Shown here piece after piece: positions 1 to 8,734 of a stretch of DNA of 64,000 nt (positions are counted from its first letter, which is position 1; the number at the start of each line of letters is the position of its first letter). Below the pieces are notes generated by a model. It searched no databases. It was not told the origin of the DNA and was given only the letters and a program-made list of their open reading frames with translations. Location: the NCBI RefSeq assembly GCF_018326005.1, contig NZ_AP021903.1, positions 3,753,501 through 3,817,500 on the forward strand. Direction: 5' to 3'. This DNA is from Pseudomonas sp. Seg1. GTDB taxonomy: Bacteria > Pseudomonadota > Gammaproteobacteria > Pseudomonadales > Pseudomonadaceae. Both the position numbers and the translations under genes were made by a program.

Positions 1-2152
1 CCGAATCCGCATCGGCCCGGAACAGACGCATGGCGTCCTGTAACTCGGGTGGGGGCGGCGCGTTATCCAGATGCATCTTGCGCAGCGCGTTATCGCTGAC
101 GCCGCTGATATCGGCCACCTTGAGCAACTGCGCATCGGAAAATTCTTCGGCGGCATGGCCCATACGCCGCAACAGGGTCAACCGGTCCCACTGCAGAGGA
201 CGTTCCAGGGTATGCCGCCAGGCACCGCGGCCATTGTGTTCAAGCAATGGCTGGTAAGCGTCAGGATCGGAGGGATGCCTGATGCGCCATTTGCCCAGTG
301 ATTCATCAAAGAACTGTTGGTAAGCCTGACCGCCCTGGCGCATGTAGGTTGTTCCATCGACCCGATGCTGCCCTGACAGATTCGGACCGCCGCTGGCCTC
401 CAGTGCCACCGGGGAAGCATAAGCACGCAGATCCGGTTTCCACAGCCGGGTTTTGCCATTGGGCAATGTCACCGGGCGCAGATCTTCGAGCACTGCGGGT
501 GCTTCGGCCGCCTGAAACTTGCGTACCCCGGCGCCCACCCCGGCCATCAACGCAATCTGCACGAGGTTTTCTGCCACATCCACCAGATGATCCTTGGCTG
601 CCCGGCGATCGCCCTCCCCCCACTCGACCGCACCTTCAAGGGTTTCGTACAACAACTGGCCGGCCATCACTACCATCATTACTTCGCCCAGGACTGGCAC
701 GAACATCGACACCAGGTTCAGGCCCAGCAGACCGACCTCCATCAGGTGGGCCAGCTTCGCCTCTCGGGCCTTGGCGTCGACCTCTTGGGTCGGCACCGCA
801 TGACTGCGCGCATCGGCCAGCACTTTGGCGCAATGTTGCTGGTAGAGGTATTCCCAGAGATCCTCGTTTTCCGCCCAGATGCCTCGCCCCTTGCGCGTGA
901 GGGTAGAGGGTGCGAGATACGGATCCGCTGCCGGCGCAAGTTTCGCCGGACGTTCGGGCGGCAGCTCCCTGATATGGGTAAATGCTGCGGTGTGAGTAAA
1001 CGCGTTGACAATCGTGCGCCAGGGCGAGCGCCACGGATCGCTGGGGGAGTCGGCGGCCTTTTGCGTGAACTGGCTGAAATAGTACGGTCGCTGGTCGTAG
1101 GGGACGAACTGGCTGAAAAAGCGTTGGTACGGGGTCGGCTCTGCGCCGGTGACCGCGGCGCTTCCTGCAGTGAACAGGCTCTTGAACTCTTGCTTCATCT
1201 GCGCGCCGCTGTAGCGCTTGAGCGGATGTTCGGGATCGTTGGGAACGTAGAGAATCACTTCGTCGCTGTAGCGATATTTTTCGCAGATCGAGAACGCCAC
1301 GCAGCCAGTCATGCGCTTTCTCATCAGGCCCAGGTCTTCGAACCAGACCTGCTTGCGGCCCATCCACGGATGCCTCTCGCCGTTGATCACCGAAACGATC
1401 ATCGTGTAGTCCGCCGGTTCAATGTCCTTTTTCAACAGCGCCAGTTCAGCGGCGGCGCGCAGAGCTGCCTTCTGACTGGCGATGAACGGCTCGCGAAGTG
1501 CGGTGGGTGCAGTCGTGGCGGCCGGATAAAAGAAGCCCTTCAGATACGCCTGGTATTGCTTGCCGATGTCCAGGCTGCGGCACAACGTCAGAAACTGGCT
1601 GACGCTGAGGTTGACCGGCACCGCTTCGTAAGTGTCCGTTGTAGCGGTTTGCTTAACGAACCCGGAAGTCTTGTGATAGGCCCCCGGTTTGCATTCGTAA
1701 TCTTCGAAATTGTGCAGTGCGGCGTCGAGCATCGACAGCTTGAGCACTTCGAACGATGACAGTTCGATCTCGAAAATGCTGATTTCCAGTGGGCGTCGCA
1801 GGCACAGCAGGATCTTGTCGACATCCACTTGCAGCTGGAATCGGTCCTTCAGGGCCTTGATCAACAGGGGCCGGGCGAATGCTTCAACGTCCTGAAACGT
1901 CGCCATGCTTTGGTCCAGACGGTTCTGCGCCTCAAGACTGGCGACGAAGCTCACATTCAAGGCCTCGCGCTGGTCAGGTGCGGCGTTGCGGTACCACGGT
2001 GGCAGCGTTGTATGAATGTCCTTGAATGCCTGGCGTCTTTGCGTCGAAGCGTCGGTCAGCCATTGGGGGATGGATTGTTCGAGGAAGTCGCCGTGCAGGC
2101 TTTGGGTTGCCGCTGGCCGGACTGTTGGCGCAATGGATGGGATGACGGTCAT
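1..2152 (-). CDS. DUF6543 (dermonecrotic-toxin-like) giant protein, 5' part only
   Basis: An uninterrupted minus-strand reading frame of 717 codons starts at ATG 2152 and leaves the window at base 1 with no stop, so the C-terminus is missing. AGGAG sits 5 nt before the ATG. The N-terminus (MTVIPSIAPTVRPAATQ) is followed near residue 45 by LPPWYRNAAPDQREAL, an opening I recall from the large DUF6543 proteins of pseudomonads, annotated as dermonecrotic toxin domain proteins. A hydrophobic stretch near residues 475-505 (LVSMFVPVLGEVMMVVMAG) followed by LLYETLEGAVEWGEGD also fits that family. These are often well over 1000 residues and are thought to be toxins or effectors; the activity here is unknown. 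I checked every codon of the frame for stops. A 390-codon open frame on the opposite strand is a codon-bias shadow. Confidence 0.75.
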   Translation of the reverse strand, partial: MTVIPSIAPTVRPAATQSLHGDFLEQSIPQWLTDASTQRRQAFKDIHTTLPPWYRNAAPDQREALNVSFVASLEAQNRLDQSMATFQDVEAFARPLLIKALKDRFQLQVDVDKILLCLRRPLEISIFEIELSSFEVLKLSMLDAALHNFEDYECKPGAYHKTSGFVKQTATTDTYEAVPVNLSVSQFLTLCRSLDIGKQYQAYLKGFFYPAATTAPTALREPFIASQKAALRAAAELALLKKDIEPADYTMIVSVINGERHPWMGRKQVWFEDLGLMRKRMTGCVAFSICEKYRYSDEVILYVPNDPEHPLKRYSGAQMKQEFKSLFTAGSAAVTGAEPTPYQRFFSQFVPYDQRPYYFSQFTQKAADSPSDPWRSPWRTIVNAFTHTAAFTHIRELPPERPAKLAPAADPYLAPSTLTRKGRGIWAENEDLWEYLYQQHCAKVLADARSHAVPTQEVDAKAREAKLAHLMEVGLLGLNLVSMFVPVLGEVMMVVMAGQLLYETLEGAVEWGEGDRRAAKDHLVDVAENLVQIALMAGVGAGVRKFQAAEAPAVLEDLRPVTLPNGKTRLWKPDLRAYASPVALEASGGPNLSGQHRVDGTTYMRQGGQAYQQFFDESLGKWRIRHPSDPDAYQPLLEHNGRGAWRHTLERPLQWDRLTLLRRMGHAAEEFSDAQLLKVADISGVSDNALRKMHLDNAPPPPELQDAMRLFRADADS

Positions 2153-2324
2153 GGTCGCTCCTTTTTGGTGGAGCCAAGAGCAGACCATCTCGAACATTCG
2201 CATCTGCGGTAGATAGATATCGCACGGTGAGTGGAAACCAATCGACTGTATGGGCGCGCGCGGGCAGGCCATCGAGTGGCAAGTTGGCTATGCTCTTCTG
2301 GACAACTGACGCTACGAGGGATTT

Positions 2325-2543
2325 ATGGACGATCCAGTCGACAACAAACCGCCGAGCTTCTGGCAAATGTTGCACAGCGTGATGGCGGCAGCGTTCGGGG
2401 TGCAGAGCGGCAAAAACCGGGCAAGGGACTTCACCCACGGCAAGCCCAGCCATTTCGTGCTGCTGGGCATTCTGTTCACGGCGGTGTTCGCCCTGACGCT
2501 GTTTGCCATCGTCAAACTGGTGCTGCATTTCGCCGGGGTTTGA
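2325..2543 (+). CDS. DUF2970 small membrane protein
   Basis: A 72-residue protein with the DUF2970 pattern: KPPSFWQMLHSVMAAAFGVQS at residues 8-28, then KNRARDF, then one hydrophobic helix at about 45-67. GAGGG precedes the ATG by 5 nt. It is divergent from the giant DUF6543 gene across 172 nt. The family is an inner-membrane protein of unknown function common in gamma- and beta-proteobacteria. Nothing nearby suggests a partner. Confidence 0.85.
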   Translation: MDDPVDNKPPSFWQMLHSVMAAAFGVQSGKNRARDFTHGKPSHFVLLGILFTAVFALTLFAIVKLVLHFAGV

Positions 2544-2549
2544 CGAGTT

Positions 2550-3623
2550 TCAGCGCATCAGGGTCTGCAAGGTGAACGGATAACGGTAGGAAGCCGGGCG
2601 GCCCTTGGCCGAGAGTTTGCGAAAACTCACGCCGTAGTCTGGCGACTCACCCATGGCCAGCATTTGCCGGGCCTGCCTTTTGTCGATCAGTTGCAACAAG
2701 GGCAACTGCCGGTCACGCCCGCCGAACTGATTCAGATCGACGCCTTGCTGATAGTCATGCACTTCCACCAGGGCCCAGCCGCCCAGGGTGAAGTGCCCGC
2801 CCAACAATGCACTCAGACGCCCGTCGACCATCGCCTGCAAAGCCGCCGGTGAAGTATTGACCGCGCTGAACAGGGCGTCTTTGCCCGGGACCTTGCCGGC
2901 CTCGGAAAACGCGCGCATTGCGCCGAACGCCATCTCATCATTGGCCGACCACACCAGCGACACCTTCGGATAGCGGGCGAACAGTTGTTTCGCCTGTTCG
3001 TAGGCACGTTGCTGCGTCCAGCCGCTGTAGACCAGTTGACGCAGGCGTACCTGCGGATGCTCGGCCAAAGCGCGCTGCATGCCGTGTTCGCGCAACTGCG
3101 CCGACGGGGTGATCTTCAGACCGGAGAACGCCAGCACTTCAATCGGCTCATTCGCGGCAACGGGCGGGTGCAGACGAATCAGTTCCTTCATCATCAGATA
3201 ACCGCCCTCCTCGTCGTTCGGCACCAGACTGCCGATGCGGTCGGTGCGCTCGCCGACCAAGGCCTGCTGATTGGGGGTCAGTGCGGCATTCACGATAAAC
3301 AGCTTTACCCCGCTGTTTTGCGCAAGTCGCAGGATCTGCGGGGCAACGTATTGTTCGTTGGCGAATATCAGATAATCGGGCCGATTCGAGCCCTGCAACG
3401 CCAGACGCGCCTGTGCCAAGGTGAGTTCAGGCTGGCGTTGGGAATAGAGGATTTGCAGATCGATCCCCAAGTCCCGGGCGGCCGCCTGCATGAATTGTGA
3501 ATAGTTGAGCCAAAAGGCTTCCTGCGTCGAGCCCGGGTTAAGAAACAGCACCGACTCCGCCCGTGCGCAGGTGGAAAACACCGCACCGAAGAGCAGAAAG
3601 CTGACGTGGAGAAACTTGAACAT
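2550..3623 (-). CDS. periplasmic sugar-binding-type (Peripla_BP) protein
   Basis: A 357-residue protein with a signal peptide (MFKFLHVSFLLFGAVFSTCARA) and a type I periplasmic binding fold like LacI/RbsB. Residues 23-35 read ESVLFLNPGSTQE; near 100-115 is KLFIVNAALTPNQQALVG; near 205-225 is VSLVWSANDEMAFGAMRA, the second-lobe ligand region of this fold. No ABC permease or ATPase lies next to it, so it may instead feed a sensor kinase or a distant transporter. The ligand cannot be told from sequence. It converges with the DUF2970 gene, with 6 nt between stops. Confidence 0.75.
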   Translation of the reverse strand: MFKFLHVSFLLFGAVFSTCARAESVLFLNPGSTQEAFWLNYSQFMQAAARDLGIDLQILYSQRQPELTLAQARLALQGSNRPDYLIFANEQYVAPQILRLAQNSGVKLFIVNAALTPNQQALVGERTDRIGSLVPNDEEGGYLMMKELIRLHPPVAANEPIEVLAFSGLKITPSAQLREHGMQRALAEHPQVRLRQLVYSGWTQQRAYEQAKQLFARYPKVSLVWSANDEMAFGAMRAFSEAGKVPGKDALFSAVNTSPAALQAMVDGRLSALLGGHFTLGGWALVEVHDYQQGVDLNQFGGRDRQLPLLQLIDKRQARQMLAMGESPDYGVSFRKLSAKGRPASYRYPFTLQTLMR

Positions 3624-3740
3624 TAATCATCCGGGCCCAAGGAAAAATGGCCGCGCATTATAGCCATCCAGACACCGGCTATTGACGCCTGATCCCGTTT
3701 TTTGTCCGACAATCGTCGGGCGCGGACCCGGATGGGTCGT

Positions 3741-3854
3741 TTACTGATGACTGACCCAGAATACCGCTGTCCCCACGACCAGAATGATCAGGAACAAAAT
3801 GGCCCATGCATCAACGCTGCTATCGCTTTTCCTTGCCTTGGTCGGATTGCTCAT
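3741..3854 (-). CDS. 37-residue single-span membrane peptide
   Basis: The frame ATG 3854 to TAA 3741 encodes 37 residues: a basic, polar N-terminus (MSNPTKARKSDSSVDAW), then a hydrophobic helix (AILFLIILVVGTAVFWV, residues 18-34) and a short SHQ tail. AGAGG lies 7 nt upstream of the ATG. The arrangement of positive charge, single helix and good ribosome binding site supports a real small inner-membrane protein with its N-terminus in the cytoplasm. No function is recognised. It is divergent from cysI. Confidence 0.6.
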   Translation of the reverse strand: MSNPTKARKSDSSVDAWAILFLIILVVGTAVFWVSHQ

Positions 3855-4147
3855 TGCATCGCCTCTTATCGGTTTTATCGGTGATTGCAGAAAGACTCGT
3901 CCACAGTTAAGACGATGATTGTCCGCACGACAAATGTGGAATAGCTAATAACTGTTCTCGTTAGGCGATTTGGTTCTTTACATATACTCAAACATCACTT
4001 TTGCGCATAACTGCAAACGGGTATATTGCCCCGGCTCCGTTAGGGAGTGCGCGGCCGTGCGCGCAGAATTGCAGAGGCACCATCGGACTCCAGCAAGCGA
4101 AAACGCAGCGTTTTCCGAGTAGCCCAAAGCCTGAGAACAGGACTTAT
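3855..4147 (+). promoter_or_regulatory. cysI upstream region
   Basis: This 293-nt region between the small membrane peptide gene and cysI is AT-rich from about 3940 to 4015. TATACT at 3983-3988 could be a -10 element for cysI, but no good -35 lies 16-18 nt before it, as expected for an activator-dependent promoter. In the family CysB activates cysI; I could not identify a CysB site by eye. An upstream in-frame ATG at 4001 would add 49 non-conserved-looking residues and is rejected as the start. Confidence 0.3.
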
Positions 4148-5806
4148 ATGTACGTATACGACGAGTACGATCAGCGGATCATCGAGGACCGCGTCAAGCA
4201 GTTCCGTGATCAGACCCGACGCTATCTGGCAGGTGAGCTGAGCGAAGAAGAATTCCGCCCCCTGCGCCTGCAAAATGGCCTGTACATCCAGCGTTTTGCG
4301 CCGATGTTGCGTGTTGCGGTGCCTTACGGCCAACTGACTTCGCGTCAGACGCGCATGATGGCCAAGATTGCCCGCGACTACGACAAGGGCTACGCCCACA
4401 TCAGTACCCGGCAGAACGTGCAGTTCAACTGGCCGGCGGTGGAAGACATCCCGGACATCCTCGCCGAACTGGCCACCGTGCAGATGCACGCGATCCAGAC
4501 CAGCGGCAACTGCCTGCGCAACGTCACCACCGACCAGTTCGCCGGTGTCGCCGCCGACGAATTGATCGACCCGCGCCCATGGTGCGAAATCGTCCGTCAG
4601 TGGACCACCTTCCACCCGGAATTCGCCTACCTGCCGCGTAAATTCAAGATCGCCGTCAACGGTTCGACCGCTGACCGCGCCGCCATCGAAGTTCACGACA
4701 TCGGTCTTGAACCCGTGCATAACGAAGCCGGCGAACTGGGTTTCCGCGTGCTGGTGGGCGGTGGCCTGGGTCGTACTCCGGTCGTCGGTGCGTTCATCAA
4801 CGAGTTCCTGCCATGGCAGGATCTGTTGAGCTATCTCGACGCCATCCTGCGGGTCTACAACCGCTACGGCCGTCGCGACAACAAATACAAGGCGCGGATC
4901 AAGATCCTCGTCAAAGCCCTCACGCCTGAAGTGTTCGCACAGAAAGTCGATGCGGAAATGGAACACCTGCGCGGTGGCCAGACTACATTGACCGAAGCGG
5001 AGCTGCATCGCGTCGCCAAGCACTTCGTTGATCCGGACTACAAGGCGCTGGACAACCAGACCGCCGAGCTGGCCGCACTCGACAAGGAACATCCAGGCTT
5101 CGCCCGCTGGCGCACCCGTAACACCCTGGCGCACAAAAAGCCGGGTTATGTGGCCGTGACCCTGTCGCTGAAACCGACCGGCGTCGCGCCGGGCGACATC
5201 ACCGACAAGCAGCTCGACGCCGTTGCCGATCTGGCCGACCGCTACAGCTTCGGCCAACTGCGCACCTCCCACGAGCAGAACATCATTCTTGCCGACGTCG
5301 AGCAGAGCCAGTTGTTCACCCTGTGGGGCGAGCTGCGTGAAGGCGGTTTCGCGACGCCGAACATCGGCCTGCTGACCGACATCATCTGCTGCCCGGGCGG
5401 TGATTTCTGCTCGCTGGCCAACGCCAAGTCGATCCCGATTGCCGAATCGATCCAGCGCCGTTTCGATGACCTCGATTACCTGTTCGACATCGGTGAGCTG
5501 GACCTGAACATCTCCGGATGCATGAACGCCTGTGGTCACCACCATGTGGGCCACATCGGCATTCTCGGCGTGGACAAGAAAGGCGAAGAGTTCTATCAGG
5601 TCTCCCTCGGCGGCAGCGCCAGCCGTGACGCGAGCCTGGGCAAGATCCTCGGCCCGTCCTTCGCTCAGGAAGCCATGCCTGACGTCATTTCGAAGCTGAT
5701 CGACGTGTACGTGGAACAACGTACCGAAGACGAGCGCTTCATCGACACCTATCAGCGTATTGGCATCGACCTCTTCAAGGAACGCGTCTATGCAGCGAAT
5801 CATTAA
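4148..5806 (+). CDS. cysI: assimilatory sulfite reductase hemoprotein subunit
   Basis: A 552-residue siroheme/4Fe-4S reductase that reduces sulfite to sulfide for cysteine synthesis in the cytoplasm. The start MYVYDEYDQRIIEDRVKQF is chosen for AGGA 5 nt upstream and because it matches the usual start in pseudomonads. Two ferredoxin-like half domains (near residues 50-115 and 315-385) flank siroheme-binding repeats. Cluster and siroheme ligands are visible as C415-x5-C421 (CPGGDFC) and C458-x3-C462 (GCMNAC). The downstream DUF934 gene overlaps it by 17 nt, a pairing typical of pseudomonads, where CysI probably uses a separate electron donor rather than the CysJ flavoprotein. Confidence 0.95.
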   Translation: MYVYDEYDQRIIEDRVKQFRDQTRRYLAGELSEEEFRPLRLQNGLYIQRFAPMLRVAVPYGQLTSRQTRMMAKIARDYDKGYAHISTRQNVQFNWPAVEDIPDILAELATVQMHAIQTSGNCLRNVTTDQFAGVAADELIDPRPWCEIVRQWTTFHPEFAYLPRKFKIAVNGSTADRAAIEVHDIGLEPVHNEAGELGFRVLVGGGLGRTPVVGAFINEFLPWQDLLSYLDAILRVYNRYGRRDNKYKARIKILVKALTPEVFAQKVDAEMEHLRGGQTTLTEAELHRVAKHFVDPDYKALDNQTAELAALDKEHPGFARWRTRNTLAHKKPGYVAVTLSLKPTGVAPGDITDKQLDAVADLADRYSFGQLRTSHEQNIILADVEQSQLFTLWGELREGGFATPNIGLLTDIICCPGGDFCSLANAKSIPIAESIQRRFDDLDYLFDIGELDLNISGCMNACGHHHVGHIGILGVDKKGEEFYQVSLGGSASRDASLGKILGPSFAQEAMPDVISKLIDVYVEQRTEDERFIDTYQRIGIDLFKERVYAANH

Positions 5807-6284
5807 GAACAACGAAGTCGTCGACGAAACCTGGCACTTGCTGCCCAAGGATTTCAACATCGACGAAATCAGCAATTGCGACGATCTGATCGTTCCACTG
5901 CAACTGTGGCGCGAGCACAGTCGCATGCTCAAGGCCCGCGACGGTGGCTTGGGCGTATGGCTGGACGCCGACGAAGAAGCCGAGGAAATCGGTGACGACG
6001 TCGCCGAGTTTCAGGTCATTGCGTTGAACTTCCCGGCGTTCACCGACGGCCGCAACTACTCCAATGCACGCCTTTTGCGTGACCGTTACGGTTTCAAAGG
6101 CGAGCTGCGGGCAATCGGCGACGTGTTGCGCGACCAGTTGTTCTACATGCACCGCTGTGGCTTCGACGCCTTTGCCGTGCGTGCGGACAAAGATCCCTAC
6201 GAAGCCCTGGAAGGTCTCAAGGACTTCTCGGTGACCTATCAGGCCGCCACTGACGAACCGCTGCCGCTGTTCCGGCGTCGCTAG
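5790..6284 (+). CDS. DUF934 protein linked to sulfite reductase
   Basis: A 164-residue protein starting MQRIIKNNEVVDETWHLL, overlapping the end of cysI by 17 nt. Conserved-looking stretches are LPKDF near residue 18, LIVPLQLW near 33, GVWLDADEE near 54, FPAFTDGRNYSNARLLR near 80 and ELRAIGDVLRDQLFYMHRCGFDAF near 105, all typical of DUF934. In pseudomonads this family always seems to follow cysI, so a helper role in sulfite reduction (assembly or electron supply) is an inference. It is followed by a strong terminator. Confidence 0.9.
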   Translation: MQRIIKNNEVVDETWHLLPKDFNIDEISNCDDLIVPLQLWREHSRMLKARDGGLGVWLDADEEAEEIGDDVAEFQVIALNFPAFTDGRNYSNARLLRDRYGFKGELRAIGDVLRDQLFYMHRCGFDAFAVRADKDPYEALEGLKDFSVTYQAATDEPLPLFRRR

Positions 6285-6320
6285 GCTTTCGGCCTTCCCT
6301 GCTGACAAAAAGCTGCGGAC

Positions 6321-6352
6321 AAAAAAACGCCGGTCAATGACCGGCGTTTTTT
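6321..6352. terminator. bidirectional rho-independent terminator
   Basis: ACGCCGGTC-AA-TGACCGGCGT style hairpin at 6327-6347 flanked by an A7 run on the left and a T6 run on the right. It lies between the convergent DUF934 gene and sohB gene and can end both transcripts. Confidence 0.9.
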
Positions 6353-6365
6353 ATGCCTGCCTGTT

Positions 6366-7397
6366 TTACCAGAAACGTTGCTGCGTCAAACGACTCCACC
6401 AGCTCAACAGCACGCGATCCACCGAACCGCTGGCCGCCATGCCGATGCGCTCTTGCAGACTTTTGCGTTCGGCGTAATGCAAGTGATAGACCTCGGCCTG
6501 TTTGGCTTTCTGGGCGAGGTATTCATCACTGGTCTTGAGTTCATCGACCAGTTGCATGTCCAGCGCCGCGACGCCGAGCCAGACTTCGCCGGTCGCCACT
6601 TCGTCGATGGCCAGTTGCGGGCGGTAGCGGGCAACGAAGTTCTTGAACAGTTGGTGGGTGATGTCCAGGTCTTCCTGGAACTTCTCGCGGCCCTTTTCGG
6701 TGTTTTCGCCGAACACGGTCAAAGTGCGTTTGTACTCACCGGCGGTCAGCACTTCAAAATCGATATCGTGCTTCTTCAGCAAGCGATTGACGTTAGGCAA
6801 CTGCGCAACCACACCGATCGAGCCCAGAATCGCAAACGGCGCACTGATGATCTTCTCGCCGATGCACGCCATCATGTAGCCGCCGCTCGCCGCGACCTTG
6901 TCGATGCAAACCGTCAGCGGCACACCGGCTTCGCGGATACGCGCCAGTTGCGACGACGCCAGACCGTAGCTGTGCACCATGCCGCCGCCACTTTCCAGAC
7001 GCAGGACGACTTCATCCTTGGGTGTGGCGAGGGTCAGCAATGCGGTGATTTCGTGGCGCAGGCTCTCGGTGGCCGAGGCCTTGATGTCGCCATCGAAATC
7101 GAGCACGAACACGCGAGATTTGGCCTCGGGCTTGTTCTTTTGCTTCTTCGCGCTTTTCTCGGACTTGGCCTCGCCCTTGCGCAACGCCTTGAGCTGGTCC
7201 TTGTCGAGCAGCGTCTGCTCCAGACGCTCACGCAGGCCCTTATAGAAATCATTGAGCTTGCTGACCTGCAGCTGCCCCGCCGACTTGCGCCGCCCCTTGC
7301 TGCGCAGCGCGGCAAAACTGGCAAGCACCACCAGGATGGCGATCACCAGGGTGACGGTCTTGGCCAGGAAACTGGCGTATTCGGTGAAAAACTCCAC
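6366..7397 (-). CDS. sohB: S49 family protease SohB
   Basis: A 343-residue inner-membrane serine protease of the signal-peptide-peptidase (S49) family. A membrane helix spans about residues 12-30, followed by a charged region with a Lys-rich segment (76-93). The protease core starts near residue 95 (RVFVLDFDGDI). The catalytic serine is S171 in KVAASGGYMMA and the general-base lysine is K223 in TAGEYKRTLT. Length and N-terminal SohB domain match the family. It is thought to degrade signal peptides and membrane protein remnants. It is transcribed divergently from the phosphatase gene and alone. Confidence 0.95.
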   Translation of the reverse strand: MEFFTEYASFLAKTVTLVIAILVVLASFAALRSKGRRKSAGQLQVSKLNDFYKGLRERLEQTLLDKDQLKALRKGEAKSEKSAKKQKNKPEAKSRVFVLDFDGDIKASATESLRHEITALLTLATPKDEVVLRLESGGGMVHSYGLASSQLARIREAGVPLTVCIDKVAASGGYMMACIGEKIISAPFAILGSIGVVAQLPNVNRLLKKHDIDFEVLTAGEYKRTLTVFGENTEKGREKFQEDLDITHQLFKNFVARYRPQLAIDEVATGEVWLGVAALDMQLVDELKTSDEYLAQKAKQAEVYHLHYAERKSLQERIGMAASGSVDRVLLSWWSRLTQQRFW

Positions 7398-7601
7398 AGA
7401 GACTCCTTAAAACGATGCGTGGATGTACGGCACACGCGGAATGGTTCCAGCATACCCATGCGCCGGCTCGTCGGCCAGCCGTGAAAACTCTGGCAACACG
7501 CCTGTAACGGGCATTTCAAACAAGCGTATGTTTTTTCATTGACAGCTCAGCATCATCCTCATAACCTCGCCAAACCTTCAACGTACCGGGATGACGCGGA
7601 C

Positions 7602-8312
7602 GTGGGCAGCATCTATCTGATTCGACATGGCCAGGCCTCCTTTGGTGCAGACGACTATGACGTCCTGTCGCCGACCGGTGTGCGCCAGGCAGAAATCCTC
7701 GGCCAACACCTGGCCGAACTGGGGATTCGCTTCGATCGCTGCCTGTCGGGTGACCTGCGGCGCCAGCAACACACGGCCACCAGCGCGCTGGAACAGTTCA
7801 CTGCCCAAGGCCTGTCGGTACCAACGCTGGAAACCGATTCTGCCTTCAACGAATTCGATGCCGACGCGGTGATTCGCGCTCTGCTGCCGGCGATGCTGCC
7901 GGAAGAACCGGAGGCCCTCGAGATCCTGCGCAACGCCGCGCAAAACCGTGGTGAGTTCCAGCGCATCTTCGCCTTGATCATCGAGCGCTGGCTGACGGGA
8001 ACCTACGATACTCCGGGGCTGGAGAGCTGGCTGGGCTTCGTCGAGCGAGTCCGGGGCGGGTTGCATCGCATCCTTGAGCAGGCGGAAAAAAACCAGAAAA
8101 TCGCCGTGTTTACCTCGGGCGGCACCATCACCGCCCTGCTCCACCTCATTACGCAAATGCCTGCCAGACAGGCCTTTGAATTGAACTGGCAAATCGTCAA
8201 CACCTCGCTCAACCAGCTGAAGTTCCGCGGTCGCGAGGTGGCTTTGGCCTCCTTCAACAGTCATGCACATCTGCAACTGTTGAAGGCCCCGGAACTCATC
8301 ACTTTTCGTTGA
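7602..8312 (+). CDS. histidine phosphatase family protein
   Basis: A 236-residue cytoplasmic phosphoglycerate-mutase-like phosphatase. The phosphorylated histidine is in IYLIRHGQASFG near the N-terminus, and the second catalytic region is VFTSGGTITALLHL near residue 170. I prefer the GTG at 7602 because the protein then begins GSIYLIRHGQ, directly before the catalytic strand; the ATG at 7539 would add 21 residues unlike the family. The substrate is unknown. The SCP2 gene follows after 49 nt on the same strand, so the two are likely cotranscribed. Confidence 0.85.
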   Translation: MGSIYLIRHGQASFGADDYDVLSPTGVRQAEILGQHLAELGIRFDRCLSGDLRRQQHTATSALEQFTAQGLSVPTLETDSAFNEFDADAVIRALLPAMLPEEPEALEILRNAAQNRGEFQRIFALIIERWLTGTYDTPGLESWLGFVERVRGGLHRILEQAEKNQKIAVFTSGGTITALLHLITQMPARQAFELNWQIVNTSLNQLKFRGREVALASFNSHAHLQLLKAPELITFR

Positions 8313-8361
8313 GTCCGGATTACCGTGAACCTTGCTGTATCAACCAAATAAGGATTGAACC

Positions 8362-8676
8362 ATGACCTCCGTAGCTGACGCCGTACAAGCAATGAAAGCC
8401 AAGTTCAACCCAGCCGCTGCTGCCGGTCTGGATCTGGTCTTCGGTTTCCGCATCGACGACACCAAGAACTTCTCGCTGATCGTCAAGGACAGCACCTGCG
8501 AGCTGCAAGAAGGCGAGAACCCGGACGCCCAGGTCACTCTGGTGATGGACGGCGAAACCCTGGAAGGCATCGTCGACGGTTCGACCGACGGCATGCAGGC
8601 GTTCATGGGCGGCAAACTGCGCGCTGAAGGCGACATGATGCTGGCGATGAAACTGTCCGAGCTGTTCCCTTCGTAA
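8362..8676 (+). CDS. SCP2 sterol-binding domain protein
   Basis: A 104-residue protein made entirely of an SCP2 (sterol carrier protein 2) domain. It shows FRIDD near residue 32, QVTLVMDGETLEGIVDGSTDG near 56-76 and AFMGGKLRAEGDMMLAMKL near 78-96, the standard SCP2 pattern. AAGGA precedes the ATG by 7 nt. The fold binds lipids in a hydrophobic tunnel; its bacterial role is unclear. It follows the histidine phosphatase gene and precedes a terminator. Confidence 0.9.
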   Translation: MTSVADAVQAMKAKFNPAAAAGLDLVFGFRIDDTKNFSLIVKDSTCELQEGENPDAQVTLVMDGETLEGIVDGSTDGMQAFMGGKLRAEGDMMLAMKLSELFPS

Positions 8677-8696
8677 GACTGCCGTTCGCTTACAAA

Positions 8697-8727
8697 CAAA
8701 TCCCGCCTGTTTGGCGGGATTTGTCGT
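8697..8727 (+). terminator. rho-independent terminator after SCP2 gene
   Basis: CAAATCCCGCC and GGCGGGATTTG form an 11-bp stem around a TGTTT loop (8697-8723), followed by TCGTTT. It also faces the convergent gene at 8735. Confidence 0.85.
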
Positions 8728-8734
8728 TTCAGGG

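Noticed and set aside
587..1759. 390-codon plus-strand frame at the left end
   Set aside because: In register with and opposite to the DUF6543-type coding frame, which has the better ribosome binding site and family features.
4040..5932. 630-codon open frame on the minus strand opposite cysI
   Set aside because: It is fully antisense to a clear sulfite reductase gene. Long antisense frames arise from G+C-rich codon use, and its product shows no domain.
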